Source: Gnetum montanum
Taxonomy: Eukaryota > Streptophyta > Gnetopsida > Gnetales > Gnetaceae
Direction: 5' to 3'
NCBI GenBank assembly: GCA_015680685.1
Contig: MNCI01028339.1
Span: 314,103 to 377,719 of the forward strand
Length of the DNA stretch: 63,617 nucleotides
The translations under genes and the position numbers were made by a program. Under the pieces are notes generated by a model. That model ran no database searches and was not told where the DNA came from. It was given only the letters and a program-made list of their open reading frames with translations. This document shows, piece by piece, positions 23,541 through 34,858 of this stretch; the first letter of the stretch is position 1; the number at the start of each line of letters is the position of its first letter.

Positions 23541-23761
23541 GGAGCCACCGCCACTAGGAACTACATGAGTTCCATCAATTTGTAGCTTTAGTATTTCTTC
23601 TTACATTCCTTGTGTTGTGTTTGAATTTTGTTTTGATTCCAGGCTGCAACATGAACCCATTCTCATCATTCAATAATCCCATACCTATCCACTATGTAAT
23701 TAATGGAGCTTTTTTTCACTGTAACTCGAGGATGAGTTTTCATTTAGTCGTGGGGGTATTA
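23541..23761 (+). other. Tail of element 1 between aORF and 3' LTR, with PPT-like end
   Basis: The segment resumes element 1 after element 2. From 23640 it resembles the tail of element 3 at 48540-48649, including 'gaggatgagttttca' and 'ttagtc'. It ends in GTGGGGGTATTA just before the LTR, which can serve as a polypurine tract. No ORF is seen. Confidence 0.6.
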
Positions 23762-24588
23762 TGAGTCACCATTTTAGTGAACTGCGATATCGCATATGTG
23801 ATATTGTGTACATGATATCGCATCCTATCTCCTCATCTATAAATAAGAGGTAGATAGATCTGATAGGCAGTTTTTGTGTTTTTAGAGTTAGTTCTTGGTT
23901 CCTTACCCAAACTCTTGTAGTTTTTCCTTCTTAGAGTTAGAAGTATTTCCAAGTGTATGCCCATAGTGTGGTGATTATAATTGTACGACATCCTTATTCG
24001 AGTGTGACGTACTTGGACACGCACATGACTGGCAATAAAGATCGAGATTACTTTATCATTGCAGCATTCACTTAGTTTAATCAATTAATTATTTAATTAT
24101 TATTTACTACTTTTTTAGTTAATATCTTCTTACCCTAAACTCCTGTTAAACATGGAATGAGTATGACTTGATCACAAGCATTTAAGTATGACTACCTGAT
24201 AACCCAGTAGTGTACCTAGGATCTACGCTTGCTAATCCTAGTGGTAGTTGTGCATGAGGTCCAAGATGTGTACAGATGATTGAAGTATAGATGCTCATCG
24301 TACTTAGGCTAGCTTAGATTCTCTCTCACCCTCTCTCTCTTAGTTTAGTTAATATTATTTTCCATTATCTTTAGGAGTAGCATTTGTATAGGAACACATC
24401 ATACACGTCACTCTGGACTAAACCATATGTGACAAAGCTAATACTAGTCTAGGTGGGAAGACAACGAAGTACAACCTAAGGATAAATGTCTAGATACCAT
24501 AGCTAGTTTGTCTGTGGAGTTTGACCAGATCGTGCGTGAAACACTCATATTCATATGGTTGAGTGTAGGGGTACCTCGCCACTCATCA
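23762..24588 (+). repeat. 3' LTR of element 1
   Basis: It starts TGAGTCACC and ends CTCATCA. Its last 100 bases match the minus strand of 58210-58312 in fragment D, where the same end is followed by a tRNA-Asp-like primer site. The TATA box is at 23837-23846. A pyrimidine-rich CT tract lies at about 24314-24340. Because the 5' LTR is outside the window, only the fragment D copy fixes the right edge. Confidence 0.75.
23785..23846 (+). promoter_or_regulatory. LTR promoter of element 1: three 14-bp repeats plus TATA
   Basis: Three exact-length 14-bp units (GATATCGCATATGT, GATATTGTGTACAT, GATATCGCATCC..) are followed by CTATAAATAA at 23837-23846. The internal block at 1678-1735 has the same repeat number, unit length and position relative to its TATA box. 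Confidence 0.65.
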
Positions 24589-25290
24589 AAAATATACAAT
24601 ATGCACAACTACCATAGCAAACTATCTATAATTCAATGATTTTCTAGTTTAAATATATCAATCTTCCTAGTAAACATGTACAAAAGTGCACCTATTTCCA
24701 TAGGAATCACACCACAATTTTATTACTCTTTGATACTGCTAGCTTCATCACTTGCGAAAAATATAGTTAGTATAAACTCAATATGAAGCCTTTACACTTT
24801 TCTTGATGATGCCCAACAAACTCTACACTAGAGAAGAGGAATGGGGCATGAGAAACTTGCAATAATGTTAATTCACACCAAAATACATGCATGCAAATAT
24901 TGATGCATCACAAGAAGAGTCATAGCATAATCATAAGTTGCACATACTAGTACATCTACTCATAGAGTCAACATTAAACCAAGCATCATACTAAGTGAAA
25001 CCTCATTACAATCAATCATGCATCACTAAATTACTAAGCATAACTCGATTGGACCACATCATCTACCAAGCCATGCATAATTAAATAGCCACATATCATA
25101 ATTGAACCAAACCTAGCCAATCCAACTTACATAACATCTAGTGCTATAAGCAAATTGGACATCATCGCATCTAGCAACCAATGTCCCAAATCATGCTTAA
25201 CTATCAATCCCTATGATAGGTGATGCATTCATGCTAAGTGTAAAGTGTGTATTCATTAACATGAGTACTCATCACTATCATATGCTTGTA
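24589..25290. other. Unassigned flank
   Basis: This A/T-rich sequence lies between element 1's LTR and the LTR-like region of element A. I see no ORF with family motifs, no RNA gene and no clear repeat. It may include the left end of element A or older host DNA. Confidence 0.3.
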
Positions 25291-25295
25291 GGTCT

Positions 25296-25356
25296 TTTAT
25301 TAGCCTTTATTATTACTATTGATGCTAGTGCAATAGTAATGATAAAAGCTAATAAA
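25296..25356. repeat. 26-bp inverted repeat with 9-bp loop
   Basis: The arms 25296-25321 and 25331-25356 are reverse complements with two mismatches in 26. The loop is ATGCTAGTG. The flanks do not extend the stem. Confidence 0.8.
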
Positions 25357-25399
25357 CCCTATATTGGGGAACAATTACAACAAACCCTTGAGCCTAATG

Positions 25400-26749
25400 A
25401 GCTCTAGAAAATCCTAGGGATGATCTCTCTCAAGAGACTCATCCAACACCTCAAGGTTTGATCCTCAAGTCTTACAAAGTCTGTGCACACATTGTCCACA
25501 CTATCTATCAAGGCAAGGATAAAAAGGATTGAATAAAAAAATAAGGAAGCATTGAAACTAAATTTTTTGATTTCTTGAATCATAAAGTACATGTAATGAT
25601 TAGAGGATGATAGCCAATGATTGGTTTACTAATAAATGATAATGACAATTGCTTATAGTAGTGCCTTGGAACTTGAGCTTGTCCTATTTTTATAGATTAT
25701 TTTTGCAATTGATCATTGAAATCCTAGTAACAACTAGGTAATGATCATAAGAGATGTCTCCTATGAAGCTTGGGACATCTTATTGGATTTCACCTTAGGA
25801 AAGAAAGACATCTCCATGGAAGAGTAGACATCTTTGTTAGGAGTAGATGTATTGTCTAGATTATAGATGTCTCATGTCAAAGACATATGCAGGAGGACAT
25901 ATGCAAAAGGACAAGATGTCCATGTCATGGTGTAGATGTCTCCTTTGGAGAGTAGACATATGGTATATGTTGTCTACATCTTTTGTAGATCATGCCTTAA
26001 TTTAGTGTAAAAGTCTTCACATAGCTATGGATGGCTCTTACAGATTGGTAGACTTTAGGTAAGATGTTTCATGAAAGGGTAAGATATCTCTTGTAGGAGG
26101 TAGACATCTCCCAAGCTTGATAGACATCTATTGTCCTTGGGAATCTTACCAACTTGCCAAATAAGACTTGTCTATGTTCTCATGATGAACCACTAAGCTT
26201 TTTTTTCTTTTGGATCATTTTCAAAGATGAATTAATCAACTTTCAAAACTAAGGATTAAGTAGATATGTTTTTCCTTTTACCGAGTTTTGTTACACCAAA
26301 AATATCAACAATAATATCCTTTTTAGTGATGTTCAAAACTTGGAAAATGGGTTAGAATTAAAAAGCACTGAAAGAGATTTGAGATGTATATCAATGAAAA
26401 ATATTAAAACTAAAATCTATATAGTATTAGAAATATAAATAATGTATGACTGAGTTAATTTAATATATGCAGAAAAAAGGGAAGGGATAAAATAGGATAA
26501 AGAAAAGCATTCAAAGTTCATCTATATATATCTCTAAACATAAATACCAAGGTCTATCATTGTTGATAAGCCACATAGAAACCATAAGACATGTCCATAA
26601 AAATTGTCCATAGCTAAAAAACTAAACTATCCTTGGTACAAAATGCAACCATACATATCTATAGAAAAATTTCCACTACATATATAAAAGTATTCAATCC
26701 ACATAATACACATAAGCTAAATCACATGATCATATGAATACTAATTCCA
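25400..26749 (-). repeat. 3' LTR of element A (left edge approximate)
   Basis: The LTR edge at 26749 is set by the polypurine tract. A TATA box on the minus strand (CTATAAAAATAGG) lies near 25687-25700. Upstream of it, 25750-26130 holds many copies of AGATGTCTAC or its reverse complement GTAGACATCT. I have no second copy of this LTR to define its left end, so 25400 is a guess. Confidence 0.45.
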
Positions 26750-26764
26750 CAACCCCTCCTTTTT
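26750..26764 (-). other. Polypurine tract of element A
   Basis: The minus strand reads AAAAAGGAGGGGTTG immediately before TGGAATTAG, a typical copia plus-strand primer next to a TG-starting LTR. Confidence 0.65.
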
Positions 26765-26789
26765 AGACATATCCTTAAAGAGGTGATTA

Positions 26790-28440
26790 GTCACTAAGCT
26801 TAGTATCATCCTCTAAATTTAAAGTAGCATCAATAGGCTTATCACTCTCTTCCTCATCATCATTGCTATTGGTGTTGGATCTAGAAACTTGCTTCACATC
26901 ATCATCATCATCTAATGGAATTGCAATCAAAGCATGTTTGGGGTAGAGCCTTATCCAAAAATGGATGGGAATAGGAACACTATCATATGAAGGAGTTGTC
27001 CTAGATGAAGATGGAGTGCCTTAATGCTAATAAATCTTAGGAATGGGTGGCTCCCATTTAGCTATAATCCCAAAAATTTTATCCATGTCATATTGCTCAA
27101 AAGGCTATGGAGCAGCATCAAGATAGAAGCATTGGAAAGTCTCTTTAATGACTTTCCTTATACAAGTTCCTTCTAAAATTTTTGTTGTATTCCATGGGTG
27201 GGATCCTTCTCATGATTCTCTTCAGCATGTGTTGGAGCTTCTACAAACTTCTTCAAGTATGATGCATTTTTAGAGTTATAAGTTCTAGATGATCCCCTAC
27301 TATTTTAGGCTGAATAGGCTCTTAATCATCACCACTCTCTATCTAATGTGAACTCTAAGCCTCCTCAAACTATGGAGTAATTATCAGCAATGGATGAATA
27401 CCTACTGAATTAAGGTGTTTTGAGATGTTTGAGAGATTCCTTCCAAGATTTCTAATAGCCTTCGCAATGGAATAGAGCATCTTCTTCACTGATTAACTAA
27501 CATGAGCACTAATTAATTTGGATTTGCGAAGCTATGAAAGAGCAAGTATAGAGGCTAGTGCATGGGAAGATGGAGGTCTTATTGCCTTCATGTATATAAT
27601 ACTTCACTTTTAAGAGTACTCTCCTATTCTTTTCTTTTCCTTAAGAATGGAAAAGTTAGGAATGGGGATACCTACTTGGTGTACCATGACACTAATTAGC
27701 AAGGGATGAAAAAAGATGCATGAGCATGTGTATAACCCTAATATGTCATAGCAGATGATGTGTCCTAAGTTAAGAGATTTCCAGGTCAAGCAATACAAAA
27801 CAAACACTTGGGATAGAAGAAGATAGTTATAACAACCACCACAAATGATTATGTTTTATAAGACAATCAGTAAAAGGGTGAAAGCATCTTAAGATATTTT
27901 ATTCCTATGCATCCATCCACTATGTAAAGGTACTAATTTCCCAAAAAGAGCATCATGAAATTCATAATGAAAAACTTGAATAATATCATTATTGAATATA
28001 TAATCAAATGTCTTAATGATAATGTGATACAATTTAGCACTTGTAATGCCTGACACATTATTTATGATAGTGGGAGATACTTAAATCATTACTTCTCCAA
28101 ACATAGTGGTGAATGCTTTAGCATTAACATTAGTAATAAAAATACTACAAAAAACCTCACAAATCAAAATCTTTTGAATTTCAGCATTTGTTGTAATACA
28201 AGCAACCTAACCTAAAACCTCAAAGTATGCAAGTAACTAACATTGGCATTCTTGCCTAAAGCATAGATTATGCTCCATGATGATAGATATGGACTTGTAA
28301 TTTTCAAACCCGTGCTTAGCTTTTGAAGATTGAAAATGAGGTTGATATTATTTTTCTTTATCTTTAGATGAATCCTTATTACTTTTGGAATTGCATAGAG
28401 GAATGTGTGATGTTCCTTCCTTATGAAGCACCATCAATTT
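26790..28440 (-). pseudogene. aORF of element A
   Basis: The minus-strand frame opens near 28440 (Met-Val-Leu-His-Lys-Glu-Gly) and runs, with many stops, to an acidic tail at about 26900-26800 (Asp-Asp-Asp-Asp-Asp and Asp-Glu-Glu-Glu-Ser). The block at 27807-27610, with Gly-His-Ile-Ile-Cys-Tyr-Asp-Ile-Leu and the ending Lys-Lys-Arg-Ile-Gly-Glu-Tyr, matches element B's aORF at about 53870-54070 (Gly-Tyr-Ile-Ile-Arg-Ser-Asp-Ile and Lys-Lys-Arg-Ile-Gly-Glu-Tyr). Its overall pattern, including Val-Ser-Pro-Thr-Ile-Ile-Asn-Asn-Val-Ser-Gly, recalls the PF20167-type domain of plant transposon proteins. It lies where SIRE elements have an env-like ORF. No membrane segment is convincing. Function unknown. 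Confidence 0.55.
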
Positions 28441-28920
28441 AAGCTCAAATGGAGAGATGAAATAGTTGAATCTAAGAGCCTTTATCATTTGTTGAAAGAA
28501 ATCTATGTAGAACAGGCTAAGAATGACATTGGATAAGGGTTAGAAAAGAATAATATAGAGCTTATGATTAGAAAATATGTTTATGAAAAAATGTTCAAAC
28601 ACAAAGAATATGTCTTTTGATTAGGATAGATGTCTTAGCCAAATTAGACTGAAAATAGAGTATATATCTTTTGCTCAAAGTAGATAGCTCTAAGAAGACA
28701 TCTCTAACATAGGGAAGATATCTCATCTAAGGAAGGGACATTTTGAAAAATAGAGAGATAACTCTATAGGACTAGGGTTTGACACATTAGTTGGGGTAGT
28801 TAAGAGCAATGGGTTTAGGAATAAATATGAAGCATTTGCAAGGTCAAGAATGCCTTATATTTAGAGCTAATAGGAAAAGGTTATATTTCCATATCCTTAC
28901 ATAATGAGAAAAGTATTTTT
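28441..28920 (-). other. Spacer between RNase H and aORF of element A, with AGATGTCT motifs
   Basis: No ORF is supported. Several copies of 'agatgtctt', 'agacatctc' and 'agatatctc' cluster at about 28600-28740, just upstream of the aORF on the minus strand. The same words fill the U3 part of this element's LTR (25750-26130). Confidence 0.5.
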
Positions 28921-28924
28921 GTAT

Positions 28925-30300
28925 CTAGAGGCTTGGTAAATGCATCAGGTAATTGTGTATTTGTTCCATTGTAATCCAATTAAATGCATCTAAGCTGAAC
29001 GTGATCCTTGATGAAGTGATTCTTGATTTCAATGTGTTTTTTCCTGGATGTTGAATTATATTCTTTGTCATATTTATGGAACTACTATTGTCATAGTATA
29101 GATTGATGTGTTGGATGCCTTGATGCCAAGATCCTTTAGTATTTCTTTCATCCATAGGATTTGAGCATAATAGCTATTAGATAATATATATTTAGCCTCT
29201 ATTTTATAAAGAGTTGTAGATTTTTGTTTCTTTCTTGCCTAGGAAACAAGACATCTTCTAATGAAAAAGTAGATTCCACTCATTCTTTTGTGATCATCTA
29301 TGCACCCTACCCAATTTGCATCATAGTACCCAGCAGGATCAAGGGTGAAGTCCTTTGAATACCAAAGTCCTCATTCAGTAGTATCTTTCAAATAATGAAA
29401 AATTTATTTTATGACTTTAAAATGAGATTCCCTAGGACTACTTTGATATCTGGAAAATATGCATACAATAATAGCTATATCATGCCTACTCGTTGTCAAA
29501 TAAAGAAAACTATCAATCATACCTTTTTATACCCTAGGGTCTATTACTTTACCTTGTTCATCCTTTCTAAGCTTTAGGTTTACATTCATAGGAGTTTCCT
29601 TTGGATTAAGTTCATCTAGGATGAAGTTTTTTAGCATGTTCCTTACATATTTGGTTTGAGATATAAATGTTCCTTCTTTAGTTTACTTGAAACTAAGGAA
29701 GTTGTTTAGCTCTTTCATCATACTCATCTTGAATTCACCTATATAAGATCTCAAAAATTCTTGTACAAGGTTTGATTAGTAGCATCAAGAATAATATCAT
29801 TAACATAAATTTATATAATAAGTAAATCAACATCAAATTTTTTGATGAATAATGTCATATCAATACTATTTCTCTTGAATCCATTATCTAAAAAATGTTA
29901 TTAGAGTCTTTCAACCATCCTTTAGGGGCTTGTTTAAGTCCATTAAGAGCTTTCTTCAAGCTCCATATGTGTTGGATCAAAAAATCCTTTAGGATACTCC
30001 ACATAAACATCCTCTTGAATTTTCCCATTCAAGAAGGTACTTTTGACATCCATTTGATGTAATTTGTTTCCCTTAATACAAGCATAGGTCAATAGTAGTC
30101 TAATTGATTCTATACTAGCTATTGGTGCAAAGGTTTCATCAAAATCAATCCTTCTTGTTGGTTGTATCCTTTAGCAACTAACTAGGTCTTGTTCTTTACA
30201 ATGATTTTACTTTCATCTATTTTGTTTTAGAGTACTCATTTTTTTCCAATGATTAACTTGTTGGATTTGGGAACAATTTTCCATAGATCATTCCACATAA
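28925..30300 (-). pseudogene. Reverse transcriptase and RNase H of element A
   Basis: On the minus strand the copia RT begins near 30250 (Trp/Leu-Lys-Ile-Val, then Leu-Val-Ala-Lys-Gly-Tyr-Asn-Gln-Gln-Glu-Gly). The palm motif near 29800 reads Tyr-Val-Asn-Asp-Ile, so the first catalytic Asp is Asn. RNase H ends at 28925 with Tyr-Tyr-Asp-Asn-Ser-Ser-Ser-Ile-Asn-Met, the usual copia YCDNxSAI block, and His-Pro-Gly-Lys-Asn. Frames are broken repeatedly. It copied element RNA into cDNA and is inactive here. Confidence 0.75.
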
Positions 30301-31560
30301 ATTGGTTTAGCTCATCTTGCATGGCTAGGATCCAACCTTCTTGTTTAGCTTCTTTGAAGTTCTTTGGCTTAACTTATGATATATAAGCAACATAGGCATA
30401 GATATCTCTTATTTTTCTTCTTTTTCTTATTCCATCATTTAGTTAGCTGATCACATCTCTAATTGTGTATGATTTTCTTAACCTAGGCATCTTACCTTTG
30501 TTTTGATCATTTTTAATTTAAACTTCATCTTCTCTTTAGATCCTTCATAGGATGAAGCTTGAGATGATTGTATATCTCTTTGTATTGGAAATTCTTCATC
30601 ATTCACCTGCACATTAAGATGCAATTCATCATTAGCATGTATTTTAACATTAATGATTTTTTCTTTAGTAAGAGTTCTTTTGTTAAAGGCTCTATAAGCC
30701 TTTCTTACCATAAAATAACCCAAGAATATACCTTCATTAGCCTTTGGGTCAAATTTATGTAATGCATCTTTTTTACTTAATATAAAGCATGTAGTTGCAA
30801 AAACATGAAAATAGCTTACTAATGATTTCTTACCAAACTAAAGTTCATGTAGAGTTTTGTAAATGAAGCATCTTACCAAAACTCTACTAGAAATAAAACA
30901 AGTTGGATTAATTACTTCTACTCAAAAACAATAGAAAATATTTTGTTCACTCCATTTTGTTGAGGGATTCTAGCAACTAAAAACTGATGATGAAATCTAT
31001 GAATATCATAATACTTCTTAAATCTTTCATTTTCAAATTCTTCTCCATAATTAGTTTTGAGAATTTTTATGACAATCTTTTTCATTCTACAACTTATTAT
31101 AAATATTAATAAAATGATTATAAGCCTCATCTTTATGAGATAGAAAATAAAATCAAATAAATCAAGAGAAATCATCCATAATAGTAAGAAATGATTTTTT
31201 CTTCCAAAGACTAAGAATTTGTGAGGATTCTACCAAGTACAAATGAAATAAATCAAAGGGACAAGAAGTAAAAATAGAATTTTTCTTACCTAATCTTATC
31301 CTTGATTTCTTATTGTTTTGAGATGCATCACATGAGTTTAAGATGAAGTCCTTTATCTTGGATAGCCCATGTATCATGTCCTTATTGATAAGGATTTTTA
31401 GTATATCCATATTTATATGTCCCAATATTTTATTGCATATTTGAACATCACTTGCATTGCTAATGAAGCATTTGTTACCATTGTTAGTAGCATTTGATAG
31501 TAGAGTGGTATACACATTAAATTTTTTGCTGTCATCTATGATAATGTTTTTAGTTCATGA
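30301..31560 (-). pseudogene. Integrase of element A
   Basis: The frame 31515-31162 carries the pre-integrase His/Cys finger (Gly-His-Ile-Asn-Met, later Cys-Asp-Ala-Ser) and the first core block ending Ile-Met-Asp-Asp-Phe-Ser. The next frame, 31175-30918, has Thr-Asn-Tyr-Gly-Glu-Glu-Phe where RSDxGxEF is expected (the second catalytic Asp is Asn) and Pro-Gln-Gln-Asn-Gly-Val, after which the catalytic Glu is lost. It would insert copia cDNA. This copy is inactive. Confidence 0.75.
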
Positions 31561-32640
31561 ATATTTGACTTTACAAGTGTCTTTTGAAAAAATAACCTCA
31601 TAGTTTAAGTCATAAAGTTAACTCACACTTACAAGATTATATTTGAGACCTTTAGCATTACTTGTGGCTAATTCTTACTTCCAATAGTGTCAATACCTTG
31701 GATTGGAGCCTTTGTATCATCCTCAAAGGTTATCATTTCATAGTTTAATTTTATGAATTAAGTAAATTGGGATTTATTCCTCATCATATGGTATAAACAT
31801 CCATTGTAAATGTATTAGGTGCTTCTCTTAACAACTAAAAGAGCAACTTGTGCAAAAATTTTCTTTTGTTGCTTTCTTTCCTTAGGTATCCATATCCTCT
31901 TGACCTACAAAACATCCTTTCTAGATTGCTTTTGGCAAGACCATGTAGCCTCATGAAATTTTTTTATCCTTAAACTATAGTAATATTGTACATGTTCAAA
32001 TTTACCATAATAGTAACATACAATTTTTCTTATTTAGACTAGATGCTTAAACTTGGGTGAATATCTTCATTTGAATGAGATGCTTGTAGAAGATTCTACT
32101 TGAGAGTTGTTTCTCAACCCTCTTTTATCATTGGGATCTCTCTCTTATCCAAGAATGACTCGTAGAGTCTCCTTCCCTTTCATGAATATTTAGTTAATCA
32201 ACTTAGTATCTTCAAGTTTCTTCCTAATTTGCTCATAAAAAAGAGTGAGCTTCTACTTCTCAACCTTAAGATTTGAGTTCATCTTTTCAAGATTTAAACA
32301 TATATCTTTAAGTTTTTATATTTCCATCAATTTAAGATGTAATGAATTTTTCATCTTATTATGTAGATTTCAAAAAGAAAATACTTCATCACAAAGAAGG
32401 TCATACCTTTCTTTCAAAATCCCTTTGATTTTTTCTATGTTATTGGCTTGTTCATTGATGGATGTCTCATGAGAAATTACCATGTAGAGAAGATGTGATT
32501 TGTTTGTGTCATCATCAATTTCTTGTTTGCTTCATTTTCCATTCTATTAAGTGTACAAATTTTTCTTTTTCTTTTAGGTGTACCTATATTACAATTATTT
32601 TTAAGGTTACATCATTCTCCCTAAAAAGTAAAATCTTTGA
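31561..32640 (-). pseudogene. gag C-terminal half and protease of element A
   Basis: A Lys/Glu/Leu-rich coiled region (32500-32150) is followed by a degenerate Cys-X2-type knuckle near 32020 and by Gly-Cys-Leu-Tyr-His-Met-Met near 31790, the residue run that follows the active site of copia protease. Element B's gag at 51060-52660 has the same order of coiled region and knuckle. The N-terminal half of gag is missing at this end. Confidence 0.6.
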
Positions 32641-32801
32641 GAATTTAATATTTAATTCCTAAAGATAGATTATATTTGTTGCACATAAAAAATTTTACTT
32701 AGAAAATTAATTAAAAATTAATCATTTATGAGGTATGATGAAGAAAATGTAACTACTTAATAAATTTTTAAGCAATTTTAATACTTATAAAACCATATAA
32801 G

Positions 32802-33575
32802 TATTGATTTATCCTAAGTTTTGTTAATCTAAAAGCTACAAATTAAAGAAGTGTGCTTGGTTGCACTTATGTTTTAGAGATCGATCAATTTGATGAGAAC
32901 TATGACAAGAAGGATGTCAAGGAAGTTGAATTAAGGATTTTAGGATGCATGGAGGCAAATATAGATGATCTTTTCTCACTCTTAGATGTACGAAAAATGT
33001 CTAGGATTCAGGATAGAAGTCTAGGTAGAAATCAAATAATGTTTTAAACAAATCTTCCATCCATCCTAGAAATCCTAGGCTTTATCCTATACATCCTTGT
33101 TATGGATGTTCAAGGACAAAACATGGACAACCTAGCTTGTCTTAGACATCCAAACCAAAAGTTAGCCTTCTTAAAGTAGACGTCCAAGCCTTAAATGGAA
33201 CATTTGAGGCAGCCATTAGAGGAAATAAAAAAGCTCATTTTTAGCTATTTCCTGAACTCTAATTTGAAGAAGGAAACTTACATGCCACAAATATTATAAA
33301 GAAAATTATTTAGATATGATCCTTTAAGCAATCTAAGTAATCCAAGGATAATAATTGACATGAATCATTGGTTTAAGGTTCTTATTCTTGGTTGAGATGT
33401 TACAAGGGTTGGAAGATTATCCTTAGGAGCTACACCACCATTAATACATTCTTCTCCTAGGGTTTTGGTAGATTTGTTTCATGTATGAGTGCATGATGAT
33501 TAGATTTAGTAGTTGTTTCTTGTTATATCATGTGTGTTTGGATCTAATTTTATGGTTGGTTGTTTCATTATCTTA
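32802..33575 (+). repeat. 5' LTR of element B, first part
   Basis: It begins TATTGATTTATCC, corresponding to TGTTGATCTATCC at 55162, and follows the 3' LTR until element 3 cuts in at 33576. It contains 'gatgttcaagg', 'tagacatcc' and similar words in 33000-33200, and a TATA-like 'attataaag' near 33291. Confidence 0.8.
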
Positions 33576-34478
33576 TGATAAAGTGTTGTCGATTAGTTGC
33601 ATCAATGGGCATGCCTCAACATAGCCTTATCTATGTAGTCCCATTAACATAGCCTCATTGATGTATGGTCACATGGATTGATGTAGATGCATGAACACAT
33701 AGTCAAGTCAAGCCTATATAAATGTGCATATCCACTGCATTTATGGCACGTTAAGTTAGTAGTATAGTAAAGCTTTTGGATTTTTCTTTTCCTAGAGTTA
33801 GAATATTTTCTGAGTGCCCATAGTATGAACTAAAGTAACTATATGGATCTTTATTTGAGCATCATGTACCTGAACACATCGATGTAATTAGTAACAAATA
33901 TGAGATTTTTGACATTCATTGTAGCACTTGGAATAGATTAATAATTTTTACTTGCACTTTGTTATTAATGCACTTTATATTCTTGTATTAATCAATTAAT
34001 ACATTTAATAATGAACACATAAGTACAACCACTTCAAGCATAACATTTAATGCTTGGTAATCCTAGTAGTGACCATTTGATACACCCAAAAATTATCACT
34101 TGATAACCTAGTAGCATTGATATGAGTTCAGGATGTGTACAACAAGTGTCTCAGATACTTATATTAGGATAATTAGCCTTAGAACTATTAGATATCTAGA
34201 GTAGTTAATTAGTAACCATTTATCTTTTTCCAATGTGTAGGATATAAAACATATATAAATATAAATATAAATAAATATCATATGCCTTAACTTACACTTA
34301 ACCATACAAAAGAGGCTACACAAGTGAGATTTAAGAAGGCAATGATCATACATTTCCCTAAGTCATGATCTTTGTCTATGGGGCACACTTAGGATCCAAG
34401 TCCACATAATTCAATTAGATCATTAGTGCAAATTTGTGATTCATATGGTTGGACAGAGGGACTACTTGCTAGTCATCA
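33576..34478 (+). repeat. 5' LTR of element 3
   Basis: It starts TGATAAAGTG and ends AGTCATCA. The TATA box is CTATATAAATG near 33713. Upstream, repeated 'cattgatgta' and 'catagcct' words occupy 33600-33700. From 33690 onward it aligns closely with 48740-49480. Confidence 0.85.
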
Positions 34479-34497
34479 TTAGCATCATTGTTAGGGA
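34479..34497 (+). other. Primer-binding site of element 3 (tRNA-Asp-like, decayed)
   Basis: TTAGCATCATTGTTAGGGA follows the LTR directly. It differs only by transitions from TTGGCACCATTGCTGGGGA in fragment D, which in turn resembles the Athila site TGGCGCCGTTGCCGGGGA. Confidence 0.65.
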
Positions 34498-34858
34498 TTT
34501 AGCTTAGCTAAGTGCACTAAGTAGAAAAATGTAGTGACATCATATAGAGAGATTGTAAGGATCGTTTCATGATAAATCATTAAAGAGATAACAGTAAGTA
34601 AAATATTGTTAGCAAATGCTAACATGGCTTCTTCTCGTAGGGATGAGTCTCCACCATTTACAAGTGGAACCAATCAAAGATAGAAGGTCCAAAAAATTGT
34701 TCAACAACTTCATGTTGTTTACACCTATCTAGATCCTTACACTCTAGATTTCACCTTCATCCTACATCAAGACAAGCAACTGTAATGAATGGATATGGAA
34801 GGTAACATTATGTTGCCTCCTAACCGATCTGTTCTTACCATGTTAATGAGCAATCTCA

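Larger units (their letters stand above)
1..24588 (+). mobile_element. Element 1: Athila-like Ty3/gypsy LTR element, 3' part, interrupted
   Basis: This element enters from the left edge, so its 5' LTR lies outside the window. Its parts here are a gag C-terminus (1-293), a spacer, a promoter-like block (1678-1735), an aORF (2208-4971), a 220-bp tail (23541-23761) and a 3' LTR (23762-24588). Element 2 (5160-23540, opposite strand) is inserted between the aORF and the tail. The Athila assignment rests on two things: the related fragment at 56442-58312 has a primer site like the tRNA-Asp site of Athila elements, and gag, spacer, aORF and LTR are collinear with element 3, whose RT is Athila-like. 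No pol fits between gag and aORF, so it looks non-autonomous. Confidence 0.75.
25400..32640 (-). mobile_element. Element A: SIRE-like Ty1/copia retrotransposon
   Basis: Coding blocks run on the minus strand in copia order: gag and protease (32640-31561), integrase (31560-30301), RT and RNase H (30300-28925), then an aORF (28440-26790), a polypurine tract (26764-26750) and an LTR starting TGGAATTAG at 26749. An extra ORF after pol and a large LTR are features of the SIRE/Maximus lineage. The 5' LTR is not present next to gag; element B starts at 32802. The left edge of the 3' LTR is uncertain. Confidence 0.7.

Noticed and set aside
5155-23545. Target-site duplication for element 2
   Set aside because: The five bases on each side (GTAAT and GGAGC) do not match; the edges are decayed or the flanks were rearranged.
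25213-25407. A hydrophobic 64-codon frame
   Set aside because: Its hydrophobic run is the translation of the 26-bp inverted repeat.
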